Positions 53,100 through 63,712 of a stretch of DNA of 64,000 bases are shown in pieces (the first letter of the stretch is position 1; the number at the start of each line of letters is the position of its first letter). The stretch comes from Lucinisca nassula (taxonomy: Eukaryota; Mollusca; Bivalvia; Lucinida; Lucinidae). The notes beneath the pieces were generated by a model. The model had not been told where the DNA came from. It made no database searches and saw only the letters and a program-made list of their open reading frames with translations. Made by a program: the position numbers and the translations under genes. The stretch covers positions 40,191,124 to 40,255,123 of the forward strand of contig OY757016.1 of assembly GCA_963580285.1 (NCBI GenBank), written 5' to 3'.

Positions 53100-54130
53100 A
53101 TGCTTTAATGCCAACATGGGGGTCCACCAGGTTAAGCCGGGGCCATGCCCCACCCCCTCCACTTCATAAAAGGCCAGATAACTCGGAAACCATCCAGATC
53201 CCCACCCCAAAACCATATATATTCTTGTTCCTTATGATAAGAAGCATTCAGTGACACCAACCTGGGGGTTCCCCGGTACATGCTGGGGTCATGCCCCACC
53301 CCTCCATTCCATAAAAGGCCCAATATCTTGGAAACCTTACAGATCCCCACCCCTAAACCATATATATTCTTGTTCCTTATGAAAATATACATTCACTGAC
53401 ACCAACTTGGGGGTCTCCCAGGGTGCGCCTGGACCTTGCCCCACCCCTTCTTCACAAAAGGCCATATATCTCAGAAACCATTTAGATCCCAACCCCAAAA
53501 CCATTTATATTCTTGTTCCTTATGATAAGACGCATTCAGTGAAACCAACCTGGGGGTCCCCCAGGTTGTGCCGGGGTCATGCCCTACCCCCTCCGTTTCA
53601 TAAAAGGCCCAATATCTTGGAAACCTTACAGATCCCCATCCCTAAAACCTATATACTCTTGTTCCTTATGAAGAGACTCATTCATTGACACCAATTTGCG
53701 GGTCTTCCTGGGTGCGCCGGGGCCTTGCCCCACCCCTCCACTTCACAAAAGGACATCTATCTCAGAAACCAGTCAGATCCCCACCCCAAAACCTTATATA
53801 TTCTTGTTTCTTATGATATGATGCATTCATTGACACTAACCTGGGGATCCCCAGGATGTGCCCTACCCCTTCATTTCATTAAAGACCCAATATCTTGGAA
53901 ACCTTACAGATCCCCACCTCTCACCATATATATTGTTGTTCCTTATGATAAGACACATTCATTGACGTCAACCTGGAGGTCTCCTTAAGAGGCCTTATAA
54001 CTCTGGTATACAGATCCCCACTGCTACACCATATATATTCTTATTCCTTATGGTAAGATGCCTTTAGTGATACCAACCAGGGCTCCATTGGGTCCATGCC
54101 CTTCACCCTCTACTTAATAAAAGGCCTAAT
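53100..54130 (+). repeat. HT3 tandem array, ~145-bp units (first block)
   Basis: Units anchored by ATTCTTGTTCCTTATG at about 53221, 53367, 53509, 53655, 53800 and 53932, each with CATGCCCCACCCC, CTTCATAAAAGGCC and CAGATCCCCACC. ORFs here are periodic artefacts. Confidence 0.92.
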
Positions 54131-54649
54131 GTTTTAGATACTGTGTCCAGATGGATGCTCATTTGGATATAGGGGTTCATTTGGGAGACTTTCAAATTGG
54201 TAGATTAAAATGATATCATGTTAAAATACATGGCTGTCATTGGGCAGTGCCAACCTGAGCTCTGGTGAGCATAGTGGCCCATGGGCCTCTTATGAAAATG
54301 AAAATTGGCTCATTAGTTTGGTTGCTATGGCAACTTAGTTCCCATAGACTTATAATGGGGAAAACTGAAAAATGCCATGCCTCTGCAGATATTTTGACAA
54401 AACTTTCATAGAAATGTTCCTTAGGCAATCTACTCTCTGCCATATGAATTTAGGGCTGCTGCTCATTTGTATAGGTTGCCATGGAAACCAAAGTTTTGTG
54501 TTTTTTTATGAAATTCAGCTCTTTAGTTTGGTTGCTATGGCAACTTAGATTTTAATGGGGAAAATTGAAAAATGGCATTAACTGCCAAGCCTTTGCAGAT
54601 GTATTTTGACAAAATTTTCATAGAAATGTTCCTTGTGTAAACTTCTCTC

Positions 54650-56150
54650 AGCCATATGCTTTTATGTCAACCTGTGGGTCCCATAGGTTGTACCGGGGCC
54701 ATGGCCCGCCCCCTCCACTTCATAAAATGCCTTATATCTCAGAAACCTTACAGATCCCCACCCCTAAACCATATATATTCTTGTTCCTTATGATAAGATG
54801 CATTCAGTGACACCAACCTGGGGGTTCCCCCTGATGTGCTGGGGACATGCTACACCCCCTCCACTTCATTAAATGCCATTTATCTCAGAAACATTCAGAT
54901 CCCCACCCCTAAACCATAGATTTTCTTGTTTCTTATGACAAGACACACTCAGTGACACCAACCTAGGGGTCCCTCGGGATGTGCCTGGGCCATGCCCCAC
55001 CCCCTCCATTTCATAAAGGGCCCAATATCCCAGAAACCTGACAGATCCCCACCCCTAAACCATATATATTCTCGTTCCTTATGATAATTCTCATTCAGTG
55101 ACACCAACCCGGGCGACACCCGGGATGTGCCTGGGCCATGCCCAACCCCCTCCACTTCATAAAAGGCCAAATATTCCAGAAACCTTACAAATCCCCACCC
55201 CTATACCATGTATATTCTTCTTCCTTATGATTATAAGATGCATTAAGTGACACCAACATGGGGGTTCTCCCAGATGTGCCGGGGACATGCCCCACTCCCT
55301 CCACTTCATAAAATGCCATTTATCTCAGAAACCATTCAGATCCCCACCCCTTAACCATATATATTCTTGTTCCTTATGATAAGACACACTCAGTGACACC
55401 AACCTGAGGGTCCCCTGGGATGTGCGGGGTCCATGCCCTATCCCCTCCACTTCATAAAAGGCCAAATATTCCAGAAACCTTACAGATCCCCACCCCTAAA
55501 CCATATATATTCTTGCTCCTTATGATAAGACACATTCAGTGACACCAACCTAGGGGTCACCCAGGGCATGCCGGGGCCGTGCTCCATCCCTAAACTTCAC
55601 AAAATACCATATATCTGAGAAACTGTTCAAAGCCCTACCCCTAACCCATATATTCTTGTTCCTTATGATGAGACGCAATCAGTGACACCAGCAGGGGGGA
55701 CCCCCGGGGTGCCATGGGCCATGGCCCACCCCTTTAATTACTTCATTAAAAGCCATAAATCTCAGAAACTGTTCAGATCCCCACCCCTTAACCATATACA
55801 TTTGTATATTCTTGTTTCTTATGATAAGACCCCACTTCATAATAGGCCATATACCATTCAAATCCCCACCCCATAATCACATATATTCTTGTTCCTTGTT
55901 ATTAGACACATTCAGTCACCCCCATCTTGGGGGGTCTGCAGGGGCCATTTCTCTCTCATCCACTTCATAAAAGGGCCTCATATCTCAGAAACCGTTCAGC
56001 ATTCAGTGACAACAATCTTGGGCTTTTCTGGGATCCGCCATGCCCGAATCCCTCAACTGCTTAAAAGGCCTTACATCTCAGGAGCCATACATATCCCCAC
56101 TGCTCAACCATATATGTCTCTGTTCCTTTTGATAAGACGCATTTAGTGAC
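54650..56150 (+). repeat. HT3 tandem array, second block
   Basis: About ten further ~145-bp units of the same type. They become more diverged to the right, where S1 interrupts them. Confidence 0.9.
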
Positions 56151-56458
56151 ACCAACCAGGGCTTGTGGCCCCCGCCCATTGGGGCTTGAAGAAATAAATG
56201 GGCTGCATGATGCTTACACGCAGAGCTGAAACCTACCGCACATGAGTACTGGTAAACCTCTCAGAGGATCTAAGCCTTCCCAGGTAAACCCTCCATGCTT
56301 ATAAACCCTATTGGTTTCATTGGGCGACAGGGCTTGAGATGTCATTTCATCTCAATGTTGGGTAAGAGTCCCACAAAATTGGAAGCAACATCTCCAAAAT
56401 GACCTTTAGTGTTGACGGGGACGTTAAACCTCAAATCAAACAAAAACCAACCAGGGCT
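56151..56458 (+). mobile_element. SINE S1 copy with 13-bp target duplication
   Basis: Body 56164-56445 (TGTGGCCCCCGCCCATTGGG ... AAATCAAACAAAA) between ACCAACCAGGGCT at 56151-56163 and 56446-56458. 56483-56535 is a 3' scrap of S2. Confidence 0.93.
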
Positions 56459-57097
56459 CCATGCCCCACCCTCTACTTTATAACCGTCTCCGTATGACCT
56501 TAGTTGTTGGTGGGACGTAAAACTCAAACACTCACCTCTACTTTATAAAACACCTAATATTTCAGATACAGTCCATATGAGTGCTCATTTGGGTATGGGG
56601 TTTGTTTGGGAGACTTTATAATTGGTAGATTAAAATCATATCATGTTAAAATACATGGCTGCCATTGGGCAGTGCCCACCCGAGCTCTGGTTTATGAAAT
56701 TTGGCTCTTTGGTTTGTTTGCTATGGCAAGTTAAGAAGTTCCATTTACTTATAATGGGAAGATTGAAAAATGACATTTATGCCTTTCAAGATATTTTGTC
56801 AAACTTTAATAGAAATGTTCCTTTAATAATGTTCTTTTAGGCCTATCAGTTGCCATAGATGGGAAATTTTCAATTGTCATCTGTAGTCCTGCAACAACAC
56901 ATTCAAGCGACATCAGGCTGATCGGGTCCAATTTTATCTGTTGTATCCTTGAGCGCAGGGCTTCCATGGTTAATTAAAATACATTGCTGCCAGTCGGCAG
57001 TGCCCCCTGAGCTCTGGTGAGCATAGTGGCCCATGGGCCTCTTGTTTAATTTGGTTTTGTCGGGTTTTACAGCCAATTTCTCCAGTTATTTGCCATA

Positions 57098-57277
57098 ATT
57101 AACCCTTATTTAGCTACACTAATTTACATTTTAACCAATCAAATTACTTTATTCATTCAATTGCAAACTGCATGACAAACAGTGTAGATCCTGATCAGAT
57201 GGCTTCTGAACCATCTGATCTGGATCTACACTTTAAAGGTAGTGGTTGTCGTGAACAGCAGGATAAGGGTTAAAGCA
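57098..57277. mobile_element. M1 MITE
   Basis: TTAACCCTTATTTAGCTACA to CAGCAGGATAAGGGTTAA; hairpin 57178-57233 with a shortened loop. Confidence 0.88.
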
Positions 57278-57308
57278 CAATGCTCTGACAAAGCGCAAGC
57301 GGATACTT

Positions 57309-57496
57309 TTTCAAGGAGTGTGAGTGAGTGAGTTTTAGTTTTACGTCCCACCAACAGCTAAGGTCATACGGAGACGGGACCTCGATTAAAAGACTCATCC
57401 GAAAGTCTGGAGAAGCCCGGGATCGATCCTGTGATACCTGGTTTACAGGGCAAGTAGCGTAACCACTGCACCACGGAGGCTTCTTTCAAGGAGTGT
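57309..57496 (-). mobile_element. SINE S2 copy with 13-bp target duplication
   Basis: Body 57322-57483 between TTTCAAGGAGTGT at 57309-57321 and 57484-57496. Confidence 0.95.
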
Positions 57497-57649
57497 AGCT
57501 ATGCAAGATTGTTCAGTCTGCACAAGTTAAAACAGTACTAAGAAATCACTTGAACATGGTTGGCTCCACCATAAAAGATTTTGCAATTTGCTTGTACATC
57601 ACGATAAGAAGTCCGTGCAATGAACAACCCTCTAAACCTCACTTTAAAT

Positions 57650-57835
57650 ATAGAAAACTGGGGTTGGTAAACATTTTGCTTATTTCTTCTCGAAGACAGG
57701 TTGTGGGTATTCCTTAGAAGTGCCTCATTGTGGTGGTTCTAATGAGCACCCAAAACCTATGTCTGGTATATAAATAAGCAAAAAGCAAAATATGACAAAA
57801 TTTCACCAGCAAAATTACCGTTTTCGTGATATGAA
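57650..57835. mobile_element. M5 MITE
   Basis: Hairpin AGACAGGTTGTGGGTATTCC ... GTGGTGGTTCTAATGAGCAC, outer TTTCACCAGCAAAATTACCG and TTTTCGTGATATG. 57497-57649 is unassigned. Confidence 0.75.
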
Positions 57836-58342
57836 AGAATGCACTATGTCAAATGGTTGTGTTATCGTAATGAAGACTGTTCTAAAACTTATTGTCTGTT
57901 CTAAAACCTTGTTTCTTCACAGTATCCTTTCTGATTGGACACGAGGCCTTTTGTCACACAAGCAGAATAGAATAAAACTGAAAAGCTATTTTTGTTAAAA
58001 AAAAAAAAAAGTATAGTTATGAAGTTTGGTGATTGGACAGATCCTAATTGGGGACAATTTCAAACACAGGCATTTTTGTATTCAATATATAAAATTTATG
58101 AAACGAGTTTTTGTCAAGTTTCATAAATACCATACGAAATGACAGAGAGAGCAATATTTTGTTTTAAAATGACAATGATTTTCTTTGAATTTCTCCCTAC
58201 GAAGAAGAGAAAGTATTATAATTACGATAAAACACCCATGCTGCATATAGTGAAAATTTAGGAACTGATTTAGGTCAGTGTTAGTTGTCTGAACAATAGC
58301 TCATTCAAAATTTTTGTTATCTCAATCTCTGTTGTAAATTTA
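57836..58342. other. Unassigned AT-rich sequence
   Basis: Contains a 15-base A-run near 57997. No family or gene recognised. Confidence 0.4.
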
Positions 58343-58574
58343 ACAAGAGCACCGCATGCGGGTGCCAATGCTCGGCTGCAGCCCCTTTTCATGATGAATA
58401 ACTAGTCCGAGTTTCAAGTAAATATGTTCAGTAATGACATAGATATAACAAAATGTCCAAGTTTTTGCACGACAATGACGCAGATGAAAATGTCCAAGTT
58501 TTTGCATGACGACAACGCCAGAGCTATGACAATACTTCGTCGTTTTCTTCGAAAACAGCCGAGCTAAAAATGGT
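58343..58574 (-). mobile_element. HT8 element (short)
   Basis: In its own direction it starts AGCTCGGCTGTTTTCGAAGA after a T-tract and ends GGCACCCGCATGCGGTGC, TCTTG, then TT. The core has two short units with ATGTCCAAGTTTTTGCA. Same terminal plan as HT2 and HT3, without a long array. Confidence 0.75.
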
Positions 58575-58734
58575 TCCCCGCCCCCACAGGAAAATGGCAT
58601 GTTGTTTTTTTGAAAATGAGAGAAACACAGATCTAAAATTATTTTTGGGTAATGTTAACTCGTCTCGAATGTGGGAAAAATTTCTAATATCAGTGATTTT
58701 TGAGTAATTTTCTCAATATGATAACACACCCGTG

Positions 58735-59340
58735 TGACATAGTGCATTTTTCACACGTCCAAAATGACCACTTTTCTGATGAAAATTTGTGATATTTTTC
58801 TTACCGTATTCGCCCTAATTACCGCACATGCTCCTATAAGCGCACACCAAAGCTATTTTTGAAAAGGAAATGCATAGGCTCAAACTTTACAGTAACCTCC
58901 CCCTGGAATTTCTCACAGTAAATTGACAAAAAACTTACCGTTATTTCTTCAACAGTGAAGGCAATGCTTAAGTATCCTTTTCTGTCCCATTAAATATCAG
59001 TATGCATCATCTTGGAAGCTATTGTTTTCGCATCGAATGTGCGCTAATTAGGGAGATTTTTCACCGTGATTCTTTGACATGATTTTGAAAAAGCTAAGGG
59101 CACGGTGCGGTAATTAGGGCGAATACGGTATTTATAATGCAAACATAGGTTGTGGGTGCTTGTTAGAACCGCCTCATTGAGGCAGTTCTAACAAGTACCC
59201 ACAACCTAAATGTATGTCTTGGAGCAGAAAAAAATAATGTATACCACCATAAACCCCAGTTTCCTCTATATAAAGTGGGGTTTAGGGGTGTGTTCATTTC
59301 ACAGACTTGTTAACGTGGTGTATCTTAAAATGTCATGTTT
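58735..59340. mobile_element. M5 MITE carrying a CCGTA-type element
   Basis: Left part CCGTGTGACATAGTGCATTT and GTGATATTTTTCTTA, right part AACATAGGTTGTGGGTGCTT ... GAACCGCC hairpin and TATACCACCATAAACCCC. Together they match 31760-31950. Confidence 0.88.
58802..59130. mobile_element. CCGTA-type TIR element with TA target duplication
   Basis: 325 bp with perfect 24-bp ends, CCGTATTCGCCCTAATTACC and complement, flanked by TA at 58802-58803 and 59129-59130. The unfilled sequence TTTTTCTTATTTA is at 31835. Non-autonomous; Tc1-mariner/pogo-type by its TA target. Confidence 0.92.
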
Positions 59341-59393
59341 TATTTTTTGTATTCATTGATGATTCTAATGAGTACGCAAAACATCTTTTCTTA

Positions 59394-59592
59394 ACCCCTT
59401 ATCCTGCTAAAAAACAAAAAAACTCTACCCTTGCAAACAGTGTAGATCCAGAAAAGATTGCTGGCTTCTGAAGACGCCATCTGATCCTGATCTGCACTGT
59501 TTGTGAAATGAACAAATAATCAAGTAATTTTAGTGCAGCTAAATTAAGATGGGAAGATCCCATTTACATCTCCTTAGCAGGATAACAGTTAA
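59394..59592. mobile_element. M1 MITE at the head of a minisatellite
   Basis: TTAACCCCTTATCCTGCTAA at the left, cassette hairpin 59430-59505, and the right end TCTCCTTAGCAGGATAACAG then TTAA at 59592. Everything after it repeats its last 50 bases. Confidence 0.82.
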
Positions 59593-60715
59593 AAGATGGA
59601 AAGATATCTCATTTGTATCTCCTTAGCAGAATAAGAGTTAAGAGAAGATGCAAAGATCCCATTTATATCTCCTTAGCAGGATAACAGTCAAACGATGGAA
59701 AGATCCCGTTTATATCTCCTTAGCAGAATAGGAGAACAGAAGATGGAATGATCCCGTTTACATCTCCTTAGCAGAATAGGAGTTAACAGAAGCAGAAGAT
59801 GGAAAGATCCCATTTATATCTCCTTAGCAGAATAAGAATTAACAAAAGATGGAAAGATCTCATATATATCTCCTTAGCAGGATAACAGTTAACAGAAGAT
59901 GCAAAGATCCCATTTATATCTCCTTAGCAGAATAAGAGTTAACAGAAGATGCAAAGATCCCATTTATATCTCCTTAGCAGAATAAGAGTTAACAGAAGAT
60001 GCAAAGATCCCATTTATATCTCCTTAGCAGGACAACAGTAAAAAGATGGAAATTTGTTTGATTTGAGGTTTAACGTCCCCGTCAACACTGTAAAGGTCAT
60101 TTTGGAGACGTTGCTTCCAATTTTGTGGGACTTTTACCCGACATTAAGATGAAATGACATCTCAAGCCCTGTCGCCCAATGAAACCAATAGCGTTTATTA
60201 GCATGGACGGTCCTCCTCGCACCGCGGTTCCTGGACAGGCTTAGATCCTCTAAGCTGTTTACCAGTACTAGTGTGCGGGCCAGATTCAGCTCTGCGTGGA
60301 AGCATTGTGCAGCCCATATATTTCTTCAAGCCCCTATGGGCGGGGGCGTAAAAAAAAAAAAAGATGGAAAGATCCCATTTATATCTCCTTAGCAGAATAG
60401 AAGAACAGAAGATGGAAAGATCCTGTTTATATCTCCTTAGCAGAAAAGGAGTTAACAGAAGCAGAAGATGGACAGATCCCATTTATATCTCCTTAGCAGA
60501 ATAAAAGTTAACAGAAGATGGAAAGATCCCATTTATATCTCCTTAGCAGGATAACAGTTAAAAGATGTAAGGATCCCATTTATATCTCTTTAGAGGAAAT
60601 GGAAAGAACCCATTTATATCTCCTTGGCAGGATAACAGTTAAAACATGGAAAGACCCCATTTATATCCCTTTAGCAGGATAAGAGAGCCGAAGATGGAAA
60701 GATCCCATTCCTAGC
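59540..60715 (+). repeat. 50-bp minisatellite derived from the M1 end
   Basis: About 17-20 copies of GAAGATGGAAAGATCCCATT plus TATATCTCCTTAGCAGAATA and AGAGTTAACA. The first unit is the terminal part of the M1 MITE. Interrupted by S1 at 60053-60348. Confidence 0.92.
60040..60369 (-). mobile_element. SINE S1 copy in the minisatellite
   Basis: TTTGTTTGATTTGAGGTTTA to CCCCTATGGGCGGGGGC, flanked by AAAAAGATGGAA-type duplications, with an A-run after the GGGGGCGT end. Confidence 0.9.
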
Positions 60716-60929
60716 ATCACAATTCTTGTGAAAGCTTATACATGTTGTTGCATTAAAATATATAAAGGTCAACCTGAAATGTGGGTAAATAATGGCTGTA
60801 CTTCTGTGTTAATCCCTACGTCTATAATGTCTACGCCCATGGGCTTAGACAATGACATTTAAAACTCATTTAATTCACAATTGTTTTATAAAAATGTCAA
60901 TAATCCAATATAAGTAAAACAACACATTG
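60716..60929. other. Unassigned, with an M8 scrap
   Basis: GACATTTAAAACTCATTTAA near 60855 resembles the M8 tail. Nothing else. Confidence 0.4.
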
Positions 60930-61367
60930 TTATGTCTAATGTTGACTGATTTTTACATGAAGATTCTTGGAAGATATCTTGAACAGGTTTCAAATTAAAG
61001 AATGTACACAATTTTGTGATGGACTATCTTCCAAGGGAAATTACTTTATAAGAATAAAAACAAGAGTTAAAGTTCTTATGCTCTGTATGTTGTCTAATGA
61101 TGACTGATGTTTATATGAAGTTTCGGGAAGGTATCTTGGAAGGTTTACAAGAAATAGAGTGGATATGATTTTGTGACAGAAAAACCTATAAAGGAAATAA
61201 CACAAAAAGTATAAATGCAAGTGTCATAGTTCTTACACTTTTCTCAATGTCTAATGTTGATGGATATTTATATGAAGTTTCGTGAAGATATCTTGAAAGG
61301 TTAAAGAGTGGACAAGATTTTGTGATGGACATACTTACAAGGGAAAAAATAGCCATCAAAGAGATGG

Positions 61368-63712
61368 CAAATCCCCCGACCAAAAGCCGATATGGCCTTC
61401 AGAAGATTGTTCACCAATAGAAAGTGCACCAGTATTAAACCAGCAATATATCACAAAAGTATTCGAGTTATGGCCATCACAAGATTATACTGTCAGGGGA
61501 GATAACTAAAAACCCAGGGCACTCAGAATTGTGGTTCTTGCACATGACATGTATGCTTAAGCTCATGTATTTTTGTAAGAAGTACCATCAATATGTCTCA
61601 AAGGTGAGATATGGTGATCACAAGCTGGTCATACTGTTACATTGGAAGGGTGGATAACTCAAATACCACAGCACCAACAGTTGTGGTTCTTGCACATGAC
61701 ACCCCTTCTGTACCTTGTATACAATTGTGCCAAGTTCCTTCAATATATCTCAAAAAGGTGTTGGAGTTATGGCCATCACAAGGTTATATTGTGAGGGGAG
61801 ATAACTAAAAAGACCAGAGCACCCAGAGTTGTCATTCTTGAGCATAACACACCTGCTTTAAAACCTCATGTACATCTGCATCCACCAATGTCTCAAAGGG
61901 TATTGGAGGTACGGTGATCACAAGGTGGTCATACTGTTATATTGGAAGGGGAGCTAACTCAAATACGATAGCACCCAGAGTTGTGGTTCTCAGGCATGAA
62001 GTGCCGTCTCGACCTTGTATAAAATTGTGCCAAGTACCATCAATATATCTCAAAGGGTATTGGAGTTCTGGCCATCACAAGGTTATATTGTCAGGGGAGA
62101 TAATTAACAAGAATTCCGCCGAAGGCTATGTCGCGCCTGTGGGGGAGCAAAGTCACCGAACCATGACATCTAGGCCATGATCAAACATAGATGCTTGCAT
62201 AAAAGGCTTGTACTAAGTATCATTAATGAAGTTCAAATAATTCTTGAGAAATGAACTTAACCATTAGGGTGAACGCTAGGGTGGTGGCAATATTTTACAA
62301 AGTCAGTGAACCATGAAATGTAGGTCAAGGTCAAATATGGATGTTTGCATTTAAATTGCCATCCCGAGATATAAGTTTGTACCAAGTAACATTATTGAAG
62401 CTCTTATGGTTCTTGAGAAATTAACTTGACCAGTAGGGTGAACGCTAGGATGGTCACAATATTTTAAATAGTCAGTGAACCATGAAATTTAGGTCAAGGT
62501 CAAATATGGATGCTTGCATTGAAGTTGCCACCCACAGATTCAAGTTTGTACCAAATATCATTAAAGAAGCTCTTATAGGTCTTGAGAAATAAACTTGACC
62601 ATTAGGGTGAACGCTAGGGTGGTGGCAATATTTTACAAAGTCAGTGAACCATGAAATGTAGGTCAAGATGAAATATGGATGCTTGCATGTAAGTTGCCAT
62701 CCCCAGACACAAATTTGTATGTAGTATCATTAATGAAGCTCTAATAGTTCTGGAGAAATAAACTTGACCATTAGGGTGAACGCTAGGTTGGTCACAATAT
62801 TTTACAAAGTCAGTGAACCATGAAATGTAGGTCAAGGTCAAATATGGATGCTTGCATGTAAGTTGTCATTCCCAGACACAAGTTTGTACCAAGTATCATT
62901 AATTGAGCCCTTATAGTTCTTGAGAAATAAACTTGACCATTAGGGTGAACGCTAGGGTGGTCGCAAATGTTGACGCCTTGACAAACGGACGGACGAACGA
63001 ACGGGCAGAAAACTGGGCGCCTATATCGCGCCATGCTAATAGCAGGCGCGACAAAAACTCAGGGCAGCCAGAGTCGTGGTTCTTGCACGTGACACACCTG
63101 CTTAACCTCATGTACAACTGTACCAAGTACCATCAACATATCTCAAAGAGTATTGGAGATGTGGCTATCACAAGGTAGTGATTCCATTTTATTGGAAGGG
63201 GAGATAACTCAAAAACCATGGCACCCAGAGTTGTGGTTCTTGTGCATGACACACCTTCTCAGCCTTGTGAACAACTGTGCCAGGTACCATCAATATATCT
63301 TAAAGGGTATTGGAGTTAAGGCCATCACAAGGTAGTCACTCAATTTTATTGGAAGGGGAGATAACTAAAAAACCATGGCAACCAGAGTTGTGGTTCTTGT
63401 GCATGACACGCCGTCTCAGCCTTGTGAACAATTGTGCTAGGTACCATCAATATATATTTCAAAAGGTATTGGAGTTATGGCCATCACAAAGTAGTCATTC
63501 TATTTTATTAGAAGGGGAGATAACTCAAGAAGTATGCCATCCAGAGTTCTGGCTCTTGCCCAGGACACAGCGTCTCAGCCTTGTGAACAATTGTGCCAAG
63601 AACCATCAATGAATCTCAAAGGTATAGGAGTTATGGCCGTCACAAGGTTGCATCTACGGACGGACGCCAGGCTGATCGCTATATCCCCAGAACCTATTCG
63701 GTCAGGGGGATA
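61368..63712 (-). mobile_element. HT7 element, ~147-bp units
   Basis: Inverted ends near AATCCCCCGACC (61368) and GGTCAGGGGGATAA (63712). GGACGGACGCC at 63658 marks the 5' side. About ten units with AGTTATGGCCATCACAAGGT, GGGGAGATAACT, AGAGTTGTGGTTCTTG and GTGCCAAGTACCATCAATAT. Contains HT5. Confidence 0.85.
62108..63052 (-). mobile_element. HT5 element nested in HT7
   Basis: In its own direction: after TTTTT, GTCGCGCCTGCTATTAGCAT / GGCGCGATATAGGCGCC hairpin region, CGTTCGTCCGTCCGTTTGTC, about five ~170-bp units, and the end GACATAGCCTTCGGCGGAAT then TCTTG and TT. AGGTCAAGGTCA occurs at 62322, 62491 and 62829. Minus-strand ORFs are periodic artefacts. Confidence 0.88.

Larger units (their letters stand above)
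48404..57044 (+). mobile_element. HT3 complex: nested tandem-repeat elements
   Basis: Four 5' ends, AGCTCACCAGAGCCGAAGGC and variants, each after a T-tract, at 48404, 48580, 51622 and 51974. Three 3' ends at 54291 (GGCCCATGGGCCTCTT), 56690 (truncated at GAGCTCTGG) and 57044 (GGCCCATGGGCCTCTTG, then TTT). Each 5' end is followed by GTCCGTCGTCTGCGTC and CTCCTCTGAAGCCACTGGGC. Two internal repeat types occur: a ~300-bp block with GGTTGCTATGGCAACTT and AGAAATGTTCCTTAGGCAAT, and ~145-bp units (next entry). No coding capacity of its own. Confidence 0.88.

Noticed and set aside
53407..53988. Proline-rich periodic ORFs
   Set aside because: Translations of the ~145-bp HT3 units; they recur at the unit length on both strands.
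62472..63034. Repeated minus-strand ORFs
   Set aside because: Translations of the ~170-bp HT5 units; no independent coding evidence.
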